Source: Octadecabacter ascidiaceicola
Lineage (GTDB): Bacteria > Pseudomonadota > Alphaproteobacteria > Rhodobacterales > Rhodobacteraceae
Reading direction: 5' to 3'
Assembly: GCF_900185015.1 (NCBI RefSeq)
Contig: NZ_FXYD01000002.1
Location: 186,001 to 250,000 of the forward strand
DNA length: 64,000 nucleotides
Positions 42,232-51,227 of the stretch are shown piece by piece (the stretch's first letter is position 1; every line of letters begins with the position of its first letter). A program made the position numbers and the translations under genes. Below the pieces are notes generated by a model. The model did not search any database, was not told where the DNA came from, and saw nothing but the letters and a program-made list of their open reading frames with translations.

Positions 42232-43692
42232 TTACGAAACCGTCTGCGCCAAGCTGAATAAACGATCCACATCGAGACAGTCTTCAAGATGCTGCGCCAG
42301 CGCATCAAGCGTGGCGTCGACACCCGTGTCGTAGTGCATGGTCTGCACGGGCGCGCCAATGCTTTCCATGTAGGACGCCCGAAACGGATCAGAGGCAAAC
42401 AACCCGTGTAGGTAGCAGCCCTTGATACGGCCATCCGTGCTAGCGGCGCCAATTGGACGACCATCAAGCGTCAGCCAATTGTTCGTGCAATCCGGCCCGA
42501 CCGTTTCCCCGATATGGATTTCATATCCTGTAACTGTGTCGCCAGTGGCGTTAAACGTCGCCTTGCTAAGTGCCAGTCGTTTATGTTCGGACATCGTCGT
42601 GGTCACATCCAGCAACCCAAGGCCCTCGACCCTGAACGCAGGCCCCTCAATCCCCTCAGGGTCCGCAATTTCGCGCCCCAGCATCTGGTAGCCGCCGCAG
42701 ATCCCCAACACATGCCCACCCCGCCGCACATGGGCGTGCAGGTCGACGTCCCAGCCTTGCGCGCGGAAATGGGCGAGGTCAGCGATCGTAGATTTCGATC
42801 CCGGGATCAGCACTAGGTCCGCATCGGCGGGCAGGGGGCGTCCGGCCTCGATGATCTCAACGGTGACATCGGGTTGCGCGGCGAGCGGGTCGAGGTCGTC
42901 AAAGTTCGCGATACGGTTTAGGCGCGGTACGACAACCTTGATGGCACCGCCTTTGCGGGTCGCCACGTCCATCACGTCTTCGGCCGGCAGTTTCCAAGCG
43001 TCTTCAAACCAAGAGACGATGCCAAGCGGCGCCCAGTCGGTGTGCTGCTCAATCGCCGTCATACCATCTGCGAATAAGGACGGATCACCGCGAAACTTGT
43101 TGATTGCAAACCCTTTGATGCGGGCACGGTCCTCATCTGGCAGGATGACATCCGTGCCAACAAGCTGCGCAATCACTCCGCCCCGATCTATATCGCCGAC
43201 CAGTACAACAGGGCAGTCTGCGGCCTCGGCAAAGCCCATGTTGGCTATGTCGCCCGCGCGTAGGTTGATTTCTGCGGGGGAGCCCGCGCCCTCAATGATA
43301 ATCAGGTCACGGGAAGTCGCGAGGCGGTGGTAGCTTTCCATGACCGGGCCGATCAGCTCAGCCTTGCGTGACCCGTATTCACGCGCCTTCATTGTGGCAA
43401 ACCGCTTGCCCTGTACAATGACTTGCGCCCCGACATCTGTTTCAGGCTTCAACAACACGGGGTTCATGTCTGTATGTGGCTCCAACCCACTTGCGCGAGC
43501 CTGCAGCGCCTGCGCGCGGCCTATTTCGCCACCGTCCGCGGTGACTGCTGCATTGTTGGACATGTTTTGCGGTTTGAACGGAGCAACGGTCAGCCCGCGT
43601 TTCAGGGCCGCGCGGCACAGGCCCGCCACCAACATGGATTTCCCCACATTGGACCCTGCGCCTTGAATCATGATTGCCTTAGCCATGTTCAT
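42232..43692 (-). CDS. cobQ: Cobyric acid synthase
   Basis: A 486-residue enzyme that amidates four side chains of the corrin ring during B12 synthesis, using glutamine and ATP. The N-terminal half is a dethiobiotin-synthetase-like ATPase ([33 protein letters not shown]). The C-terminal half is a class I glutamine amidotransferase with the catalytic cysteine in [12 protein letters not shown] and the histidine in GCYLHGLF. The length is normal. It is divergent from a membrane-protein gene and converges with the PopZ-like gene. Confidence 0.95.
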   Translation of the reverse strand: MNMAKAIMIQGAGSNVGKSMLVAGLCRAALKRGLTVAPFKPQNMSNNAAVTADGGEIGRAQALQARASGLEPHTDMNPVLLKPETDVGAQVIVQGKRFATMKAREYGSRKAELIGPVMESYHRLATSRDLIIIEGAGSPAEINLRAGDIANMGFAEAADCPVVLVGDIDRGGVIAQLVGTDVILPDEDRARIKGFAINKFRGDPSLFADGMTAIEQHTDWAPLGIVSWFEDAWKLPAEDVMDVATRKGGAIKVVVPRLNRIANFDDLDPLAAQPDVTVEIIEAGRPLPADADLVLIPGSKSTIADLAHFRAQGWDVDLHAHVRRGGHVLGICGGYQMLGREIADPEGIEGPAFRVEGLGLLDVTTTMSEHKRLALSKATFNATGDTVTGYEIHIGETVGPDCTNNWLTLDGRPIGAASTDGRIKGCYLHGLFASDPFRASYMESIGAPVQTMHYDTGVDATLDALAQHLEDCLDVDRLFSLAQTVS

Positions 43693-43748
43693 CCTCCACG
43701 GTTCTGTCTAGCAGTCACGTCAAAAGAGGAAAGGGCCAAGGAACGAAG

Positions 43749-44426
43749 ATGAATACACCTGCTCATTTGATTTTCGGTCTTGCCGCTTTTGGTAAGGCAG
43801 ACGCGCCAAAGGTGACAGCCGCCGCGATTGTGGGGGCCTTGCTCCCCGATGTGTCGCTTTATCTTTTGGCTGGTGTACATCTGTTCGTGCTTGGAACGGA
43901 CCCGCAGGTTGTCTTTGGCGAACTGTATTTTTCGGATCTGTGGCAGGGCATTTTCCGGATAGATAATTCGTTTATTGTATGGGGAGTGGTTCTTGGCCTT
44001 GGGATCGCGTTGCGAAAGGCATGGGTGATCGCGTTCGCTGGGGCAGCGCTTTTGCATATCGGTTTGGATTTTCCGTTACATCATGATGACGGGCGCGCGC
44101 ATTTCTGGCCAATAACGAACTGGGTCTTCGAAAGCCCCGTTAGCTATTGGGACCGCAATCACTACGGAAGTATCGTCGCCCCGATAGAAACCACGGTGTC
44201 GCTTATTTTGTGCGGTGTTCTTTGGCGTCGATATGAATGGCCGGATGGCATCCAAACCCGAACCAATCGTATCTTAGGTTTGTTCGGATCGTTGGCTGGG
44301 TTATTCTCGTTGCCGATTGCAATAGCACATTGGTTTATCGGCTTGGGAATGCGCGGGCTTGCGATGCTTCTTGCACTCGGTCAGCTGCTTCCCGGGATTG
44401 TCTGGATTTTCATGTTTGGAACGTAG
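43749..44426 (+). CDS. Membrane protein, conserved next to cobQ
   Basis: A 225-residue protein with about five hydrophobic helices. It starts NTPAHLIFGLAAFG, with HIGLDFPLHHDDGRAHF in the middle; the histidines and aspartates there resemble membrane-bound metal-dependent hydrolases of the YdjM type. Homologues in Rhodobacterales are often labelled as cobalamin-related because they lie beside cobQ, but no enzymatic role is known. It converges with a small conserved gene, and a symmetrical terminator separates them. Confidence 0.7.
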   Translation: MNTPAHLIFGLAAFGKADAPKVTAAAIVGALLPDVSLYLLAGVHLFVLGTDPQVVFGELYFSDLWQGIFRIDNSFIVWGVVLGLGIALRKAWVIAFAGAALLHIGLDFPLHHDDGRAHFWPITNWVFESPVSYWDRNHYGSIVAPIETTVSLILCGVLWRRYEWPDGIQTRTNRILGLFGSLAGLFSLPIAIAHWFIGLGMRGLAMLLALGQLLPGIVWIFMFGT

Positions 44427-44435
44427 GCAAAGAAA

Positions 44436-44463
44436 AACGCGACCTCGAGCAGAAGGTCGCGTT
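44436..44463. terminator. Bidirectional intrinsic terminator
   Basis: A perfect 10-bp stem, AACGCGACCT and AGGTCGCGTT, with an 8-base loop, lies between convergent genes. The A-rich flank before it gives a T-run for leftward transcription. Confidence 0.8.
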
Positions 44464-44490
44464 CTATGGCAGTCTAAACTTTTGAAGTGC

Positions 44491-44829
44491 TTAAGCGGCG
44501 CGTGTTTCCATGTCAGCAGCTTCCGCTTCAGCAACTGCGCGACGTTCGCTTTCTTCGCGGGACAGGGCGACAGATGTCCGCACACCTTTGCCGACGAAAT
44601 CCATCAGACCAGTTACAACACGTTCGTTGGGGTCGATGCCTGCACAAGACAGAACTTCACGTCCGTCGCGGGAGCGCGCCCAGCGTGCAATCTGTTCCGG
44701 GCCGTTGCCATATTTCTTATCGTCTGCAATCGCGTCGTCCAACGCGGCCAACACGACGGCTGCAAATAGCTTGCGTGCACGGTTGCCTTGTTCGTTGTTG
44801 AATGCTGTGCCGTCGACGAAATCTCGCAT
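44491..44829 (-). CDS. Small conserved protein of unknown function (possibly DUF6280)
   Basis: A 112-residue soluble protein, RDFVDGTAFNNEQGNRARKL, then FAAVVLAALDDAIADDKKYG and QIARWARSRDGREVLSCAGI. It is rich in charged residues, with an alanine-rich tail. The sequence resembles a family widespread in Rhodobacterales that I associate tentatively with DUF6280. The 225 bp separating it from efp must contain both divergent promoters. Confidence 0.7.
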   Translation of the reverse strand: MRDFVDGTAFNNEQGNRARKLFAAVVLAALDDAIADDKKYGNGPEQIARWARSRDGREVLSCAGIDPNERVVTGLMDFVGKGVRTSVALSREESERRAVAEAEAADMETRAA

Positions 44830-45054
44830 AGTCGGTCCTTATTTTGCTTTTGCCCTTGAAGCTGGCAGTTTTGGCAATATGACAGTTATTGTCCGATTCG
44901 GGGTTCCTCATTTGGAATGGCAGCTATGCGGTTTATGCATACCTTGGCCGATCCGGAAACAGTATCTGGTTGGCTTGCACGGTGACCCAACCCAAGATAT
45001 AGGCATCGGCAACTTTCCTTCAACCTTTTGACAACTTTTGGACACATTTGAGTC

Positions 45055-45618
45055 ATGGCAAAAATCAACGGCAACGAAATCCGCATCGGTAATGTTCTTG
45101 AACATAATGGTGGCCTTTGGGTCGCAGTTAAGACGGATCATGTGAAACCCGGTAAGGGTGGTGCGTTCGCGCAGGTGGAGTTGCGTAACCTGCGCAATGG
45201 GTCCAAATTGAACGAACGCTTCCGGTCCGCTGACAAAGTCGAGAAGGTCCGTCTGGAGCAGAAAGATCAACAATTCCTTTATGAAACCGACGGGATGTTG
45301 GTTTTCATGGACACCGAAACCTACGAACAGATCGAACTGCCTGCCGAATTGCTCGGCGACCGCCGCCCGTTCTTGCAAGATGGCATGATTGCTGTGGTTG
45401 AATTTTACGAAGAAGAAGCGCTAAACGCGCGCCTGCCGCAAAAGGTGACCTGCAAAATTGTTGAGACCGAGCCTGTTGTTAAGGGCCAGACTGCGGCGAA
45501 CTCATTCAAGCCAGCCATACTGGACAATGGTGTGCGGGTTATGGTGCCGCCATTTGTTGGGCAGGACACGGATATCATCGTTGATACTGAAACGATGGAA
45601 TATTCAGAACGCGCATAA
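45055..45618 (+). CDS. efp: Elongation factor P
   Basis: Binds the ribosome between the P and E sites and relieves stalling at polyproline stretches. The 187-residue protein has the three-domain length. The domain I tip is [18 protein letters not shown], with a conserved lysine at about residue 33 that can carry a modification. It ends with the family's [17 protein letters not shown]. It starts 225 bp after a divergent gene and converges with a YgfZ-like gene. Confidence 0.96.
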   Translation: MAKINGNEIRIGNVLEHNGGLWVAVKTDHVKPGKGGAFAQVELRNLRNGSKLNERFRSADKVEKVRLEQKDQQFLYETDGMLVFMDTETYEQIELPAELLGDRRPFLQDGMIAVVEFYEEEALNARLPQKVTCKIVETEPVVKGQTAANSFKPAILDNGVRVMVPPFVGQDTDIIVDTETMEYSERA

Positions 45619-45665
45619 AGGCTGACGCCGCCTCCGGCAGGGATATTTACAAGACTAAGACAGAG

Positions 45666-46397
45666 TTAGGTGCGATAGAGAGTTGCCGTGCCTGCTTGCA
45701 TTTCACCAGTCGCACGATCAAAGCGCAGATGGGCGAGAGCAAGCCCGTTTGATTGTGTATAAAGCGTGCCAGCGGGTTTGCCATCTGCGGTGATGTCAGC
45801 GCCAATCGGTGCCGTGCCTTCAATGGAGACCTGCGCGAGGCCCTTTTTCAGCTCGGTTTTGTGTTTCATACGGGCCGCGATTTCTTGGCCGACATAACAG
45901 CCTTTACGAAAGTCGATGCCGTTTAGGCGCTCGAATCCGGCTTCAAGAATGTATGTGTCTGGCGTCAGTTCAATTCCCGTTTCAGGAATGACGTGCGCCA
46001 CACGCAGAGGATCCCAATCGGTGTCATCTGACTGGTCCGTATCACTATACAAACGCCACCCTAGGGCGCTATGGCGGGGATCAGGGAAGCTGCCGTTTGG
46101 AGCAGGGCCCGTGCCGCGCGACACCACAAGCGGGCTTTCTTCGATCTGCACGTCGGCGCGCAAGCGGTACATCGTGAGGCGTTGTGCGAGCGTCGGGGCA
46201 TGGGACGCCGCGACATCAATCAAGAGCGCATCACCGTCTGTCGCAACGAAGAAGTCAGCGATGAATTTGCCCTGTGGCGTTAGCAGCGCCGCATAGACAA
46301 GACCATCTTTGGCTTTGCTCACATCATTGGTGATCAGCCCTTGCAGGAAGTCATTGGCGTCAGGCCCTGAGAGGCGCAGGAGGGTGCGTGTGTTCAT
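45666..46397 (-). CDS. YgfZ/CAF17-family folate-binding protein
   Basis: A 243-residue GcvT-like protein. It has GPDANDFLQGLITNDV near the start, a LLIDVAASHAP segment, and the diagnostic KGCYVGQEIAARM (the K-G-C-Y-x-G-Q-E motif). The family helps assemble iron-sulfur enzymes in a tetrahydrofolate-dependent way. ATG 46397 is preferred to an upstream GTG at 46406, which touches the preceding gene's stop. It follows the MsbA-like gene on the same strand with almost no gap. Confidence 0.9.
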   Translation of the reverse strand: MNTRTLLRLSGPDANDFLQGLITNDVSKAKDGLVYAALLTPQGKFIADFFVATDGDALLIDVAASHAPTLAQRLTMYRLRADVQIEESPLVVSRGTGPAPNGSFPDPRHSALGWRLYSDTDQSDDTDWDPLRVAHVIPETGIELTPDTYILEAGFERLNGIDFRKGCYVGQEIAARMKHKTELKKGLAQVSIEGTAPIGADITADGKPAGTLYTQSNGLALAHLRFDRATGEMQAGTATLYRT

Positions 46398-46406
46398 ATC
46401 TGCCAC

Positions 46407-48278
46407 TTAGGATCGCTGCCCTCGTTTGAACAGACGTGCAAACCAAGATTGTGGGCGATCTTGTGATTTCGGGGTGGTCAACGTGCGTTTCGGGCGGTTT
46501 TCATTGTCGACCACCTGCTTGCCGTCGCGAAACTGCAGGCGATACAGGTCAGCATACAACCCGCCACGGGCCAGCAGATCTTCGTGAGAGCCTTGATCAA
46601 CGACCTTGCCCTTATCCATCACAACGATCTTGTGCGCGTTCTGGATCGTGGACAGTCGGTGAGCGATCACGAGGGTCGTACGCCCCTCGGCAAGTCGGTC
46701 GAGGGCGCTTTGCACGATGGCCTCGGACTTTGTGTCCAGCGCGCTGGTAGCTTCGTCTAACAGCAAGATGGGCGTGTCGCGCAACAATGCACGCGCGATT
46801 GCGACGCGTTGGCGCTGGCCGCCCGACAGGTTGGACCCGCGCGGACCAGCGGCACTTTCAAGTCCGTCAGGAAGCATCTCAAGGAAGTCCGCGACGTGGG
46901 CGTCCATGAGAGTTGTTTGAATGGCGTCGTCGCTTACCTCCTCGCGCCCGAGCAGGATGTTTTCACGCAGGGTTTCATCAAACAATGCCGCGTCCTGCGA
47001 AACTGTTGAGACGAGGCTGCGCAGATCCGTTAGCGCGAGCGTGTTGATGGGGGTGTCGTTAAGCGTAACGTTTCCGTCTTGGGGTTCAACCAAGCGGGTC
47101 AAGACGTTGAACAGCGTACTTTTACCGGCACCGGACGCCCCCACAAGGGCGGTGGTTTGGCCAGCTTGTGCGGTAAAGGTCGTTCCGTTCAAAACGGGCA
47201 GGTCGCCATAGCTGAGCGAGACATCGTTGAAAGTGATTTCCGGCGCTGCGGAGGGTGGGACCGCTGGGGATTGTGGGGACAACAGCGTTGGCTTTGTGTC
47301 AAATACATCCAACAACCGTTCAATCGCGGCGGCGGCGGTTTGCCAAGTACCGAAAATCTTGGCGAGGCGGCGCAGTGGGTCAAATGCGATCGCCATTGCA
47401 GTGAAGAACGCCATGAACTGGCCGACGGTTTTCTCGCCCTCAATGATCTCGGAGCCCCCGAAAACAATTACCGCAAGGAAACCAACGCCAGCCATAACAT
47501 CAACGGACCCCGACAAAAGCTCCTGTCCGAACTTTGCTTCGACTTCTGTCCCGACGCGCCGTTTCAAGAGTTTGTTGAAACGGTTGGTTTGGTAGGCTTC
47601 GAGGCTGTTTAGTTTGACTTGGGTAATACCGTGAAACACCTCGTCCATACGGGTCGAAATTTCCGCTGAGACAGCCCGTGCGGCCATCGCTTTGCGGCGT
47701 ACGAATGTGCGAAGCGTCAAGGCAGGAATGACAACGATCGGAATGCCGATCATCGCGATCATCATCCATTTCCAGTCGATCCAAAACGCGACGGATAGCA
47801 AACTGATCAAAGCGACCAAGTCCCGCGCGAGCCCCGTGATCAGCTGCGTCCAAACCATGCTTAGGGATGCGACATCACCTTGCACACGTTCGATCATTTG
47901 TCCGGGGGGGTGGGTTTGATGATAAGCCGTATCAAGCCCGATGATGTGTTCCATTAGGTCAGAACGCAGGTTTTCGCCGCTTCGCTGAGAGATGTATTTC
48001 ATCATGACGTTTTGAACCAACGCGGTAACGGCGCGCACAAGAAAGATCGCCAGAATGACCAATCCGACGGTCCAAATGCTCCCCGCTTCACCGCCTACAA
48101 AAACGCGGTCAAACATTGGTTGCATCATAAAGCTGATAGAGCCGAAAGTCGCGCCCTCAATCATCATGAGAATAACAGCAATTGCCAGCCAGACTTTGAA
48201 ATCACTTAGATAGTTCACCCAAAGCCAGCGTAGCATTTGCGCGCTAGAATATGTCGATGACTTTGATTGTGACGGCAT
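46407..48278 (-). CDS. ABC exporter, MsbA-like
   Basis: A 623-residue half-transporter: six membrane helices fused to an ATPase domain with Walker A GASGAGKST, signature LSGGQRQRVAIARAL, Walker B ILLLDEATSALD and VIAHRLSTI. The length and helix arrangement fit lipid A flippase MsbA-type and related exporters of lipids or drugs, working as a homodimer in the inner membrane. The exact substrate cannot be given. The YgfZ-like gene follows immediately. Confidence 0.9.
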   Translation of the reverse strand: MPSQSKSSTYSSAQMLRWLWVNYLSDFKVWLAIAVILMMIEGATFGSISFMMQPMFDRVFVGGEAGSIWTVGLVILAIFLVRAVTALVQNVMMKYISQRSGENLRSDLMEHIIGLDTAYHQTHPPGQMIERVQGDVASLSMVWTQLITGLARDLVALISLLSVAFWIDWKWMMIAMIGIPIVVIPALTLRTFVRRKAMAARAVSAEISTRMDEVFHGITQVKLNSLEAYQTNRFNKLLKRRVGTEVEAKFGQELLSGSVDVMAGVGFLAVIVFGGSEIIEGEKTVGQFMAFFTAMAIAFDPLRRLAKIFGTWQTAAAAIERLLDVFDTKPTLLSPQSPAVPPSAAPEITFNDVSLSYGDLPVLNGTTFTAQAGQTTALVGASGAGKSTLFNVLTRLVEPQDGNVTLNDTPINTLALTDLRSLVSTVSQDAALFDETLRENILLGREEVSDDAIQTTLMDAHVADFLEMLPDGLESAAGPRGSNLSGGQRQRVAIARALLRDTPILLLDEATSALDTKSEAIVQSALDRLAEGRTTLVIAHRLSTIQNAHKIVVMDKGKVVDQGSHEDLLARGGLYADLYRLQFRDGKQVVDNENRPKRTLTTPKSQDRPQSWFARLFKRGQRS

Positions 48279-48419
48279 TCAACTGGTCCATTTCAGCGCC
48301 TCGAAGTGCAAGGCATATGTATCATCTAAGCTTAAACGCGGGTTTGCGAAAGGGGAGCATTGACGCGCGTCGGGCGTTGGCTAATGTCGCATTAATTCCA
48401 TCACATAAGGACGGTGCTG

Positions 48420-49661
48420 ATGTTTGCAAATGGCTTAACCTATCTGGCGATACCGGGCCCGTCTGTCATGCCGGACCGCGTGTTGCGCGCCATGCATCGC
48501 GCTGCGCCCAACATTTATACCGGCGAGCTACATGAGGTGACGCGTAGCGTCATTCCGGACCTTAAGGCGCTGGCGGGAACTCAGCATAACGTTGCCATTT
48601 ACATCGGTAATGGCCATGCGGCGTGGGAAGCGGCGTTGTCCAACGTGATCGGCGCTGGCGATACGGTATTGGTTCTGGCAACGGGGCGGTTCTGTGTGGG
48701 CTGGGGCGAAATGGCCGAGGGTCTTGGCGCCACCGTCGAGACGATTGATTTTGGCAATAGCAATGCGGTGGACCTCGCCCAAGTCGAGGCTGTGCTAAAG
48801 GCTGACACAGAGGGGCGCATCAAGGCTGTGCTGACAGTTTTGGTGGATACGTCGACAGGTGTTCTTAATGATATCAAAGGCATACGCGCTGCGATGACCG
48901 CGGCGGAACATGACGCATTGCTGATGTGTGACTGCATCGCGTCGCTTGGCTGCGACGAATATTACATGGATGACTGGGGCGTCGATATCACCGTATCTGC
49001 CTGCCAGAAAGGGTTGATGACGCCACCTGGCCTTGGGTTGGTTTGGTTTAACGACAAAGCAAATGCTGTACGTGAAAAGACCCCGAAAGTGTCGCGCTAT
49101 TGGGACTGGCGCCCGCGCATTGATGCGGATGAATACTGGAAGTTCTTTGATGGAACGGCCCCAACGCACCACATCTATGGGCTGCGCGAAGCGCTGGATA
49201 TGATCAGCGAAGAGGGAATGGAAAACGTCTGGGCACGCCATGAAGGTCTGGCCCAAGCGATATGGGCCGCGATTGATGCGTGGAGCGTGGAAGGCCCCAT
49301 GAAGATCAACGTTGCAAACCCTGATGAACGTTCCCGCGCCGTGACATCCCTAAGCCTTGAGGAAGGGCAGGCGGATGCCCTTCGCGCATGGTGTGAAGAC
49401 ACAATGGGCGTGACGTTGGGCATTGGTCTAGGGCGCACACCGGCGAGCGCGTTTTTCCGTCTCGGGCACATGGGCCATGTAAATGGTCATATGGTGCTGG
49501 GTTTTTTGGGGACGATTGATGCAGGCCTAAAGGCGCTGGGCATCCCGCACGGCAAAGGCGCATTGGACGCTGCGAGCCAAACCTTGGCGGATTTAGCCAG
49601 AGCGCGCGGCACTGCGTGCGGCGGCAAAGCGAAGGCCAAAGTCGATCAGTGCTGCGGCTAA
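48420..49661 (+). CDS. Class V aminotransferase (alanine- or serine-glyoxylate type)
   Basis: A 413-residue pyridoxal-phosphate enzyme. It opens LAIPGPSVMPDRVLRAMHR, contains VDTSTGVLNDIKGIR and CDCIASLGCDEYYMDDW for the cofactor, and has the Schiff-base lysine in VSACQKGLMTPPG. This is the layout of alanine-glyoxylate and serine-glyoxylate aminotransferases. ATG 48420 follows AAGGACGG; a GTG at 48414 is too close. Position alone does not show whether alanine or serine is the donor. Confidence 0.88.
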   Translation: MFANGLTYLAIPGPSVMPDRVLRAMHRAAPNIYTGELHEVTRSVIPDLKALAGTQHNVAIYIGNGHAAWEAALSNVIGAGDTVLVLATGRFCVGWGEMAEGLGATVETIDFGNSNAVDLAQVEAVLKADTEGRIKAVLTVLVDTSTGVLNDIKGIRAAMTAAEHDALLMCDCIASLGCDEYYMDDWGVDITVSACQKGLMTPPGLGLVWFNDKANAVREKTPKVSRYWDWRPRIDADEYWKFFDGTAPTHHIYGLREALDMISEEGMENVWARHEGLAQAIWAAIDAWSVEGPMKINVANPDERSRAVTSLSLEEGQADALRAWCEDTMGVTLGIGLGRTPASAFFRLGHMGHVNGHMVLGFLGTIDAGLKALGIPHGKGALDAASQTLADLARARGTACGGKAKAKVDQCCG

Positions 49662-49679
49662 CAAAACCCAAACGAAACC

Positions 49680-49781
49680 TTAGGTCGCCGCAAGCGTGAA
49701 GAACACCATGAACAAGATCACGGTAGACGTGACCCAAAAGGCGTTCGCGTAGTTTTCGACGCGCTTTGGATATTGGCGCAT
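49680..49781 (-). CDS. 33-residue single-span membrane protein
   Basis: A very short gene with a good start: CTGGAGA lies eight bases before the ATG. After a basic, aromatic N-terminus (RQYPKRVENYANAFW) comes one hydrophobic span (VTSTVILFMVFFTL), and the protein ends AAT. The tight fit between a ribosome-binding site, an N-terminal soluble start and a single helix suggests a genuine small protein. It is expressed away from the aminotransferase and towards its stop. Confidence 0.6.
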   Translation of the reverse strand: MRQYPKRVENYANAFWVTSTVILFMVFFTLAAT

Positions 49782-49835
49782 AGCAATCTCCAGCAGATAT
49801 CGCAGTAAGCTTAACCGCAAATGCTGAAAAATCAC

Positions 49836-50972
49836 CTAAACCTTTTGTGTGCTGGCGTTCGCTTGCGCCAATGCCTTGGGCAGGGCCTTGGCAACCAGCG
49901 TCATGTCTTTGGGTGTGCCGCATGAAATTCGAATGCATCGGTCTTGCGGTGCGACAAACGGCATCCGTACAAACACACCTAAATCACCCAGCGCCGTAAG
50001 GACGGCGCGTGCAAACGTTCCGTCTTTTCCGCAATCGATCGCGACGAAATTGGTTGCTGACGGAATTGCTTCCAAACCGTTCTCTTCGGCGATCTCGTAA
50101 AGCCGTTGACGCGAGCCTTCGACCTTTTCGCGGACATCATTTAGCCAGTCCTGATCCTCCAGTGCGGCCAGTGCGCCAACTTGTGAAATACGGCCCATAC
50201 CGAAGTGGTTTCGCACCCGATTAAACGATGAAATCAATGACTTATGCCCAATTGCATAGCCAACCCGCGTACCGGCCATGCCGTACCCTTTAGAGAATGT
50301 ACGCAACCGGATAACACGGCTATCCTTGGTGTTAATCGCTGGTGCGGCCCCTTTGGGGGCGAGTTCTAGATAGGCCTCATCCAGCACCAAAAGGCAGCCC
50401 TCCGGCACGCTTTCAATCATGCGCTGTAAGGTAGCGCCGGTGTGGTGCGTACCCATTGGGTTGTCAGGGTTGGACAGGTAAATCAATTTCGCCCCGACCT
50501 CACGCGCCTTGGCGATAAGGTGGTCCGGGTCCTCAAAATCAGCCGTGTAGTTCACGGTGTGGATCACGCCGCCATAGCCTGTCACATGGTAGTTGAATGT
50601 CGGATAGGCGCCCGCGCTGGTCACAACCGGTGTGCCGGTGGTAACTGTTAGCCGCACAAGGCTGTCGAGCAGCCCGTCAATCCCAGCTCCAACGACGATT
50701 TCATCAGGGTTTACAGCGTGATGTGCGGCTAGGGCCATGCGCAAGTCGTGGCTCTCCGGGTCGGCATACATCCAAACGTCTTTGGCCGCTTGGCGCATTG
50801 CGCGGATGGCAGATGGGGACGGGCCAAACACGTTTTCATTCGCCCCGAGACGCGCCTTAAAGGGGGATCCTTTGGCGCGTTCCTGCGCCTCAGGTCCGAC
50901 AAACGGAACGGTTGAAGGAAGGGAAGCCGCGAGGGGCGTTAGGCGTGGGTCGTTTGCATTGTCATTGGTCAT
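49836..50972 (-). CDS. hisC: Histidinol-phosphate aminotransferase-like protein
   Basis: A 378-residue class I/II aminotransferase. It has ARLGANENVFGPSPSAI near the start, GAGIDGLLDSLVR for the cofactor phosphate, SNPDNPMGT, and RTFSKGYGMAGTRVGYAIG with the Schiff-base lysine. The pattern fits HisC or the closely related aromatic aminotransferases of Rhodobacterales; without other his genes here the role in histidine or phenylalanine/tyrosine synthesis is not settled. ATG 50972 is chosen over a far upstream codon because homology starts there. Confidence 0.82.
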   Translation of the reverse strand: MTNDNANDPRLTPLAASLPSTVPFVGPEAQERAKGSPFKARLGANENVFGPSPSAIRAMRQAAKDVWMYADPESHDLRMALAAHHAVNPDEIVVGAGIDGLLDSLVRLTVTTGTPVVTSAGAYPTFNYHVTGYGGVIHTVNYTADFEDPDHLIAKAREVGAKLIYLSNPDNPMGTHHTGATLQRMIESVPEGCLLVLDEAYLELAPKGAAPAINTKDSRVIRLRTFSKGYGMAGTRVGYAIGHKSLISSFNRVRNHFGMGRISQVGALAALEDQDWLNDVREKVEGSRQRLYEIAEENGLEAIPSATNFVAIDCGKDGTFARAVLTALGDLGVFVRMPFVAPQDRCIRISCGTPKDMTLVAKALPKALAQANASTQKV

Positions 50973-51049
50973 GCGGGGAGTTTGGTGTGTCTGTTCCCCT
51001 TTGAAAAGGGTTAACGCAACGACCACCTATATTAGAGGAGGACATTTAC

Positions 51050-51214
51050 ATGCCCAAACTCACGAGACGTGGATTTTTAGCGACGACAGGTGCGGCCATT
51101 GGCGTACGTGGGGTTGCGCCTTTGGCGAGGTCTGGATCAGGCCGTCGGATATTAACTTTGGTTTACGACAAATCGCTTGGCATGATGCGGGCGGTGGAAC
51201 GGGTGGTCCACTAG
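51050..51214 (+). CDS. Small protein with a twin-arginine signal
   Basis: A 54-residue protein behind a strong AGAGGAGGAC site. The N-terminus KLTRRGFLATTGAAIG is a twin-arginine export motif followed by a short hydrophobic region, then basic residues and LTLVYDKSLGMMRAVERVV. The whole protein is hardly longer than a signal, so it may be an exported peptide or the remnant of a longer one. Its stop codon lies inside the loop of the terminator. Confidence 0.65.
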   Translation: MPKLTRRGFLATTGAAIGVRGVAPLARSGSGRRILTLVYDKSLGMMRAVERVVH

Positions 51215-51221
51215 ACCACCC
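51201..51221. terminator. Bidirectional terminator overlapping a stop codon
   Basis: GGGTGGTC-CACTA-GACCACCC, a perfect 8-bp stem with a 5-base loop, followed by GCCCTTTT. The TAG of the small Tat-signal gene is within the loop and stem, and the end of valS lies just beyond. Confidence 0.8.
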
Positions 51222-51227
51222 GCCCTT

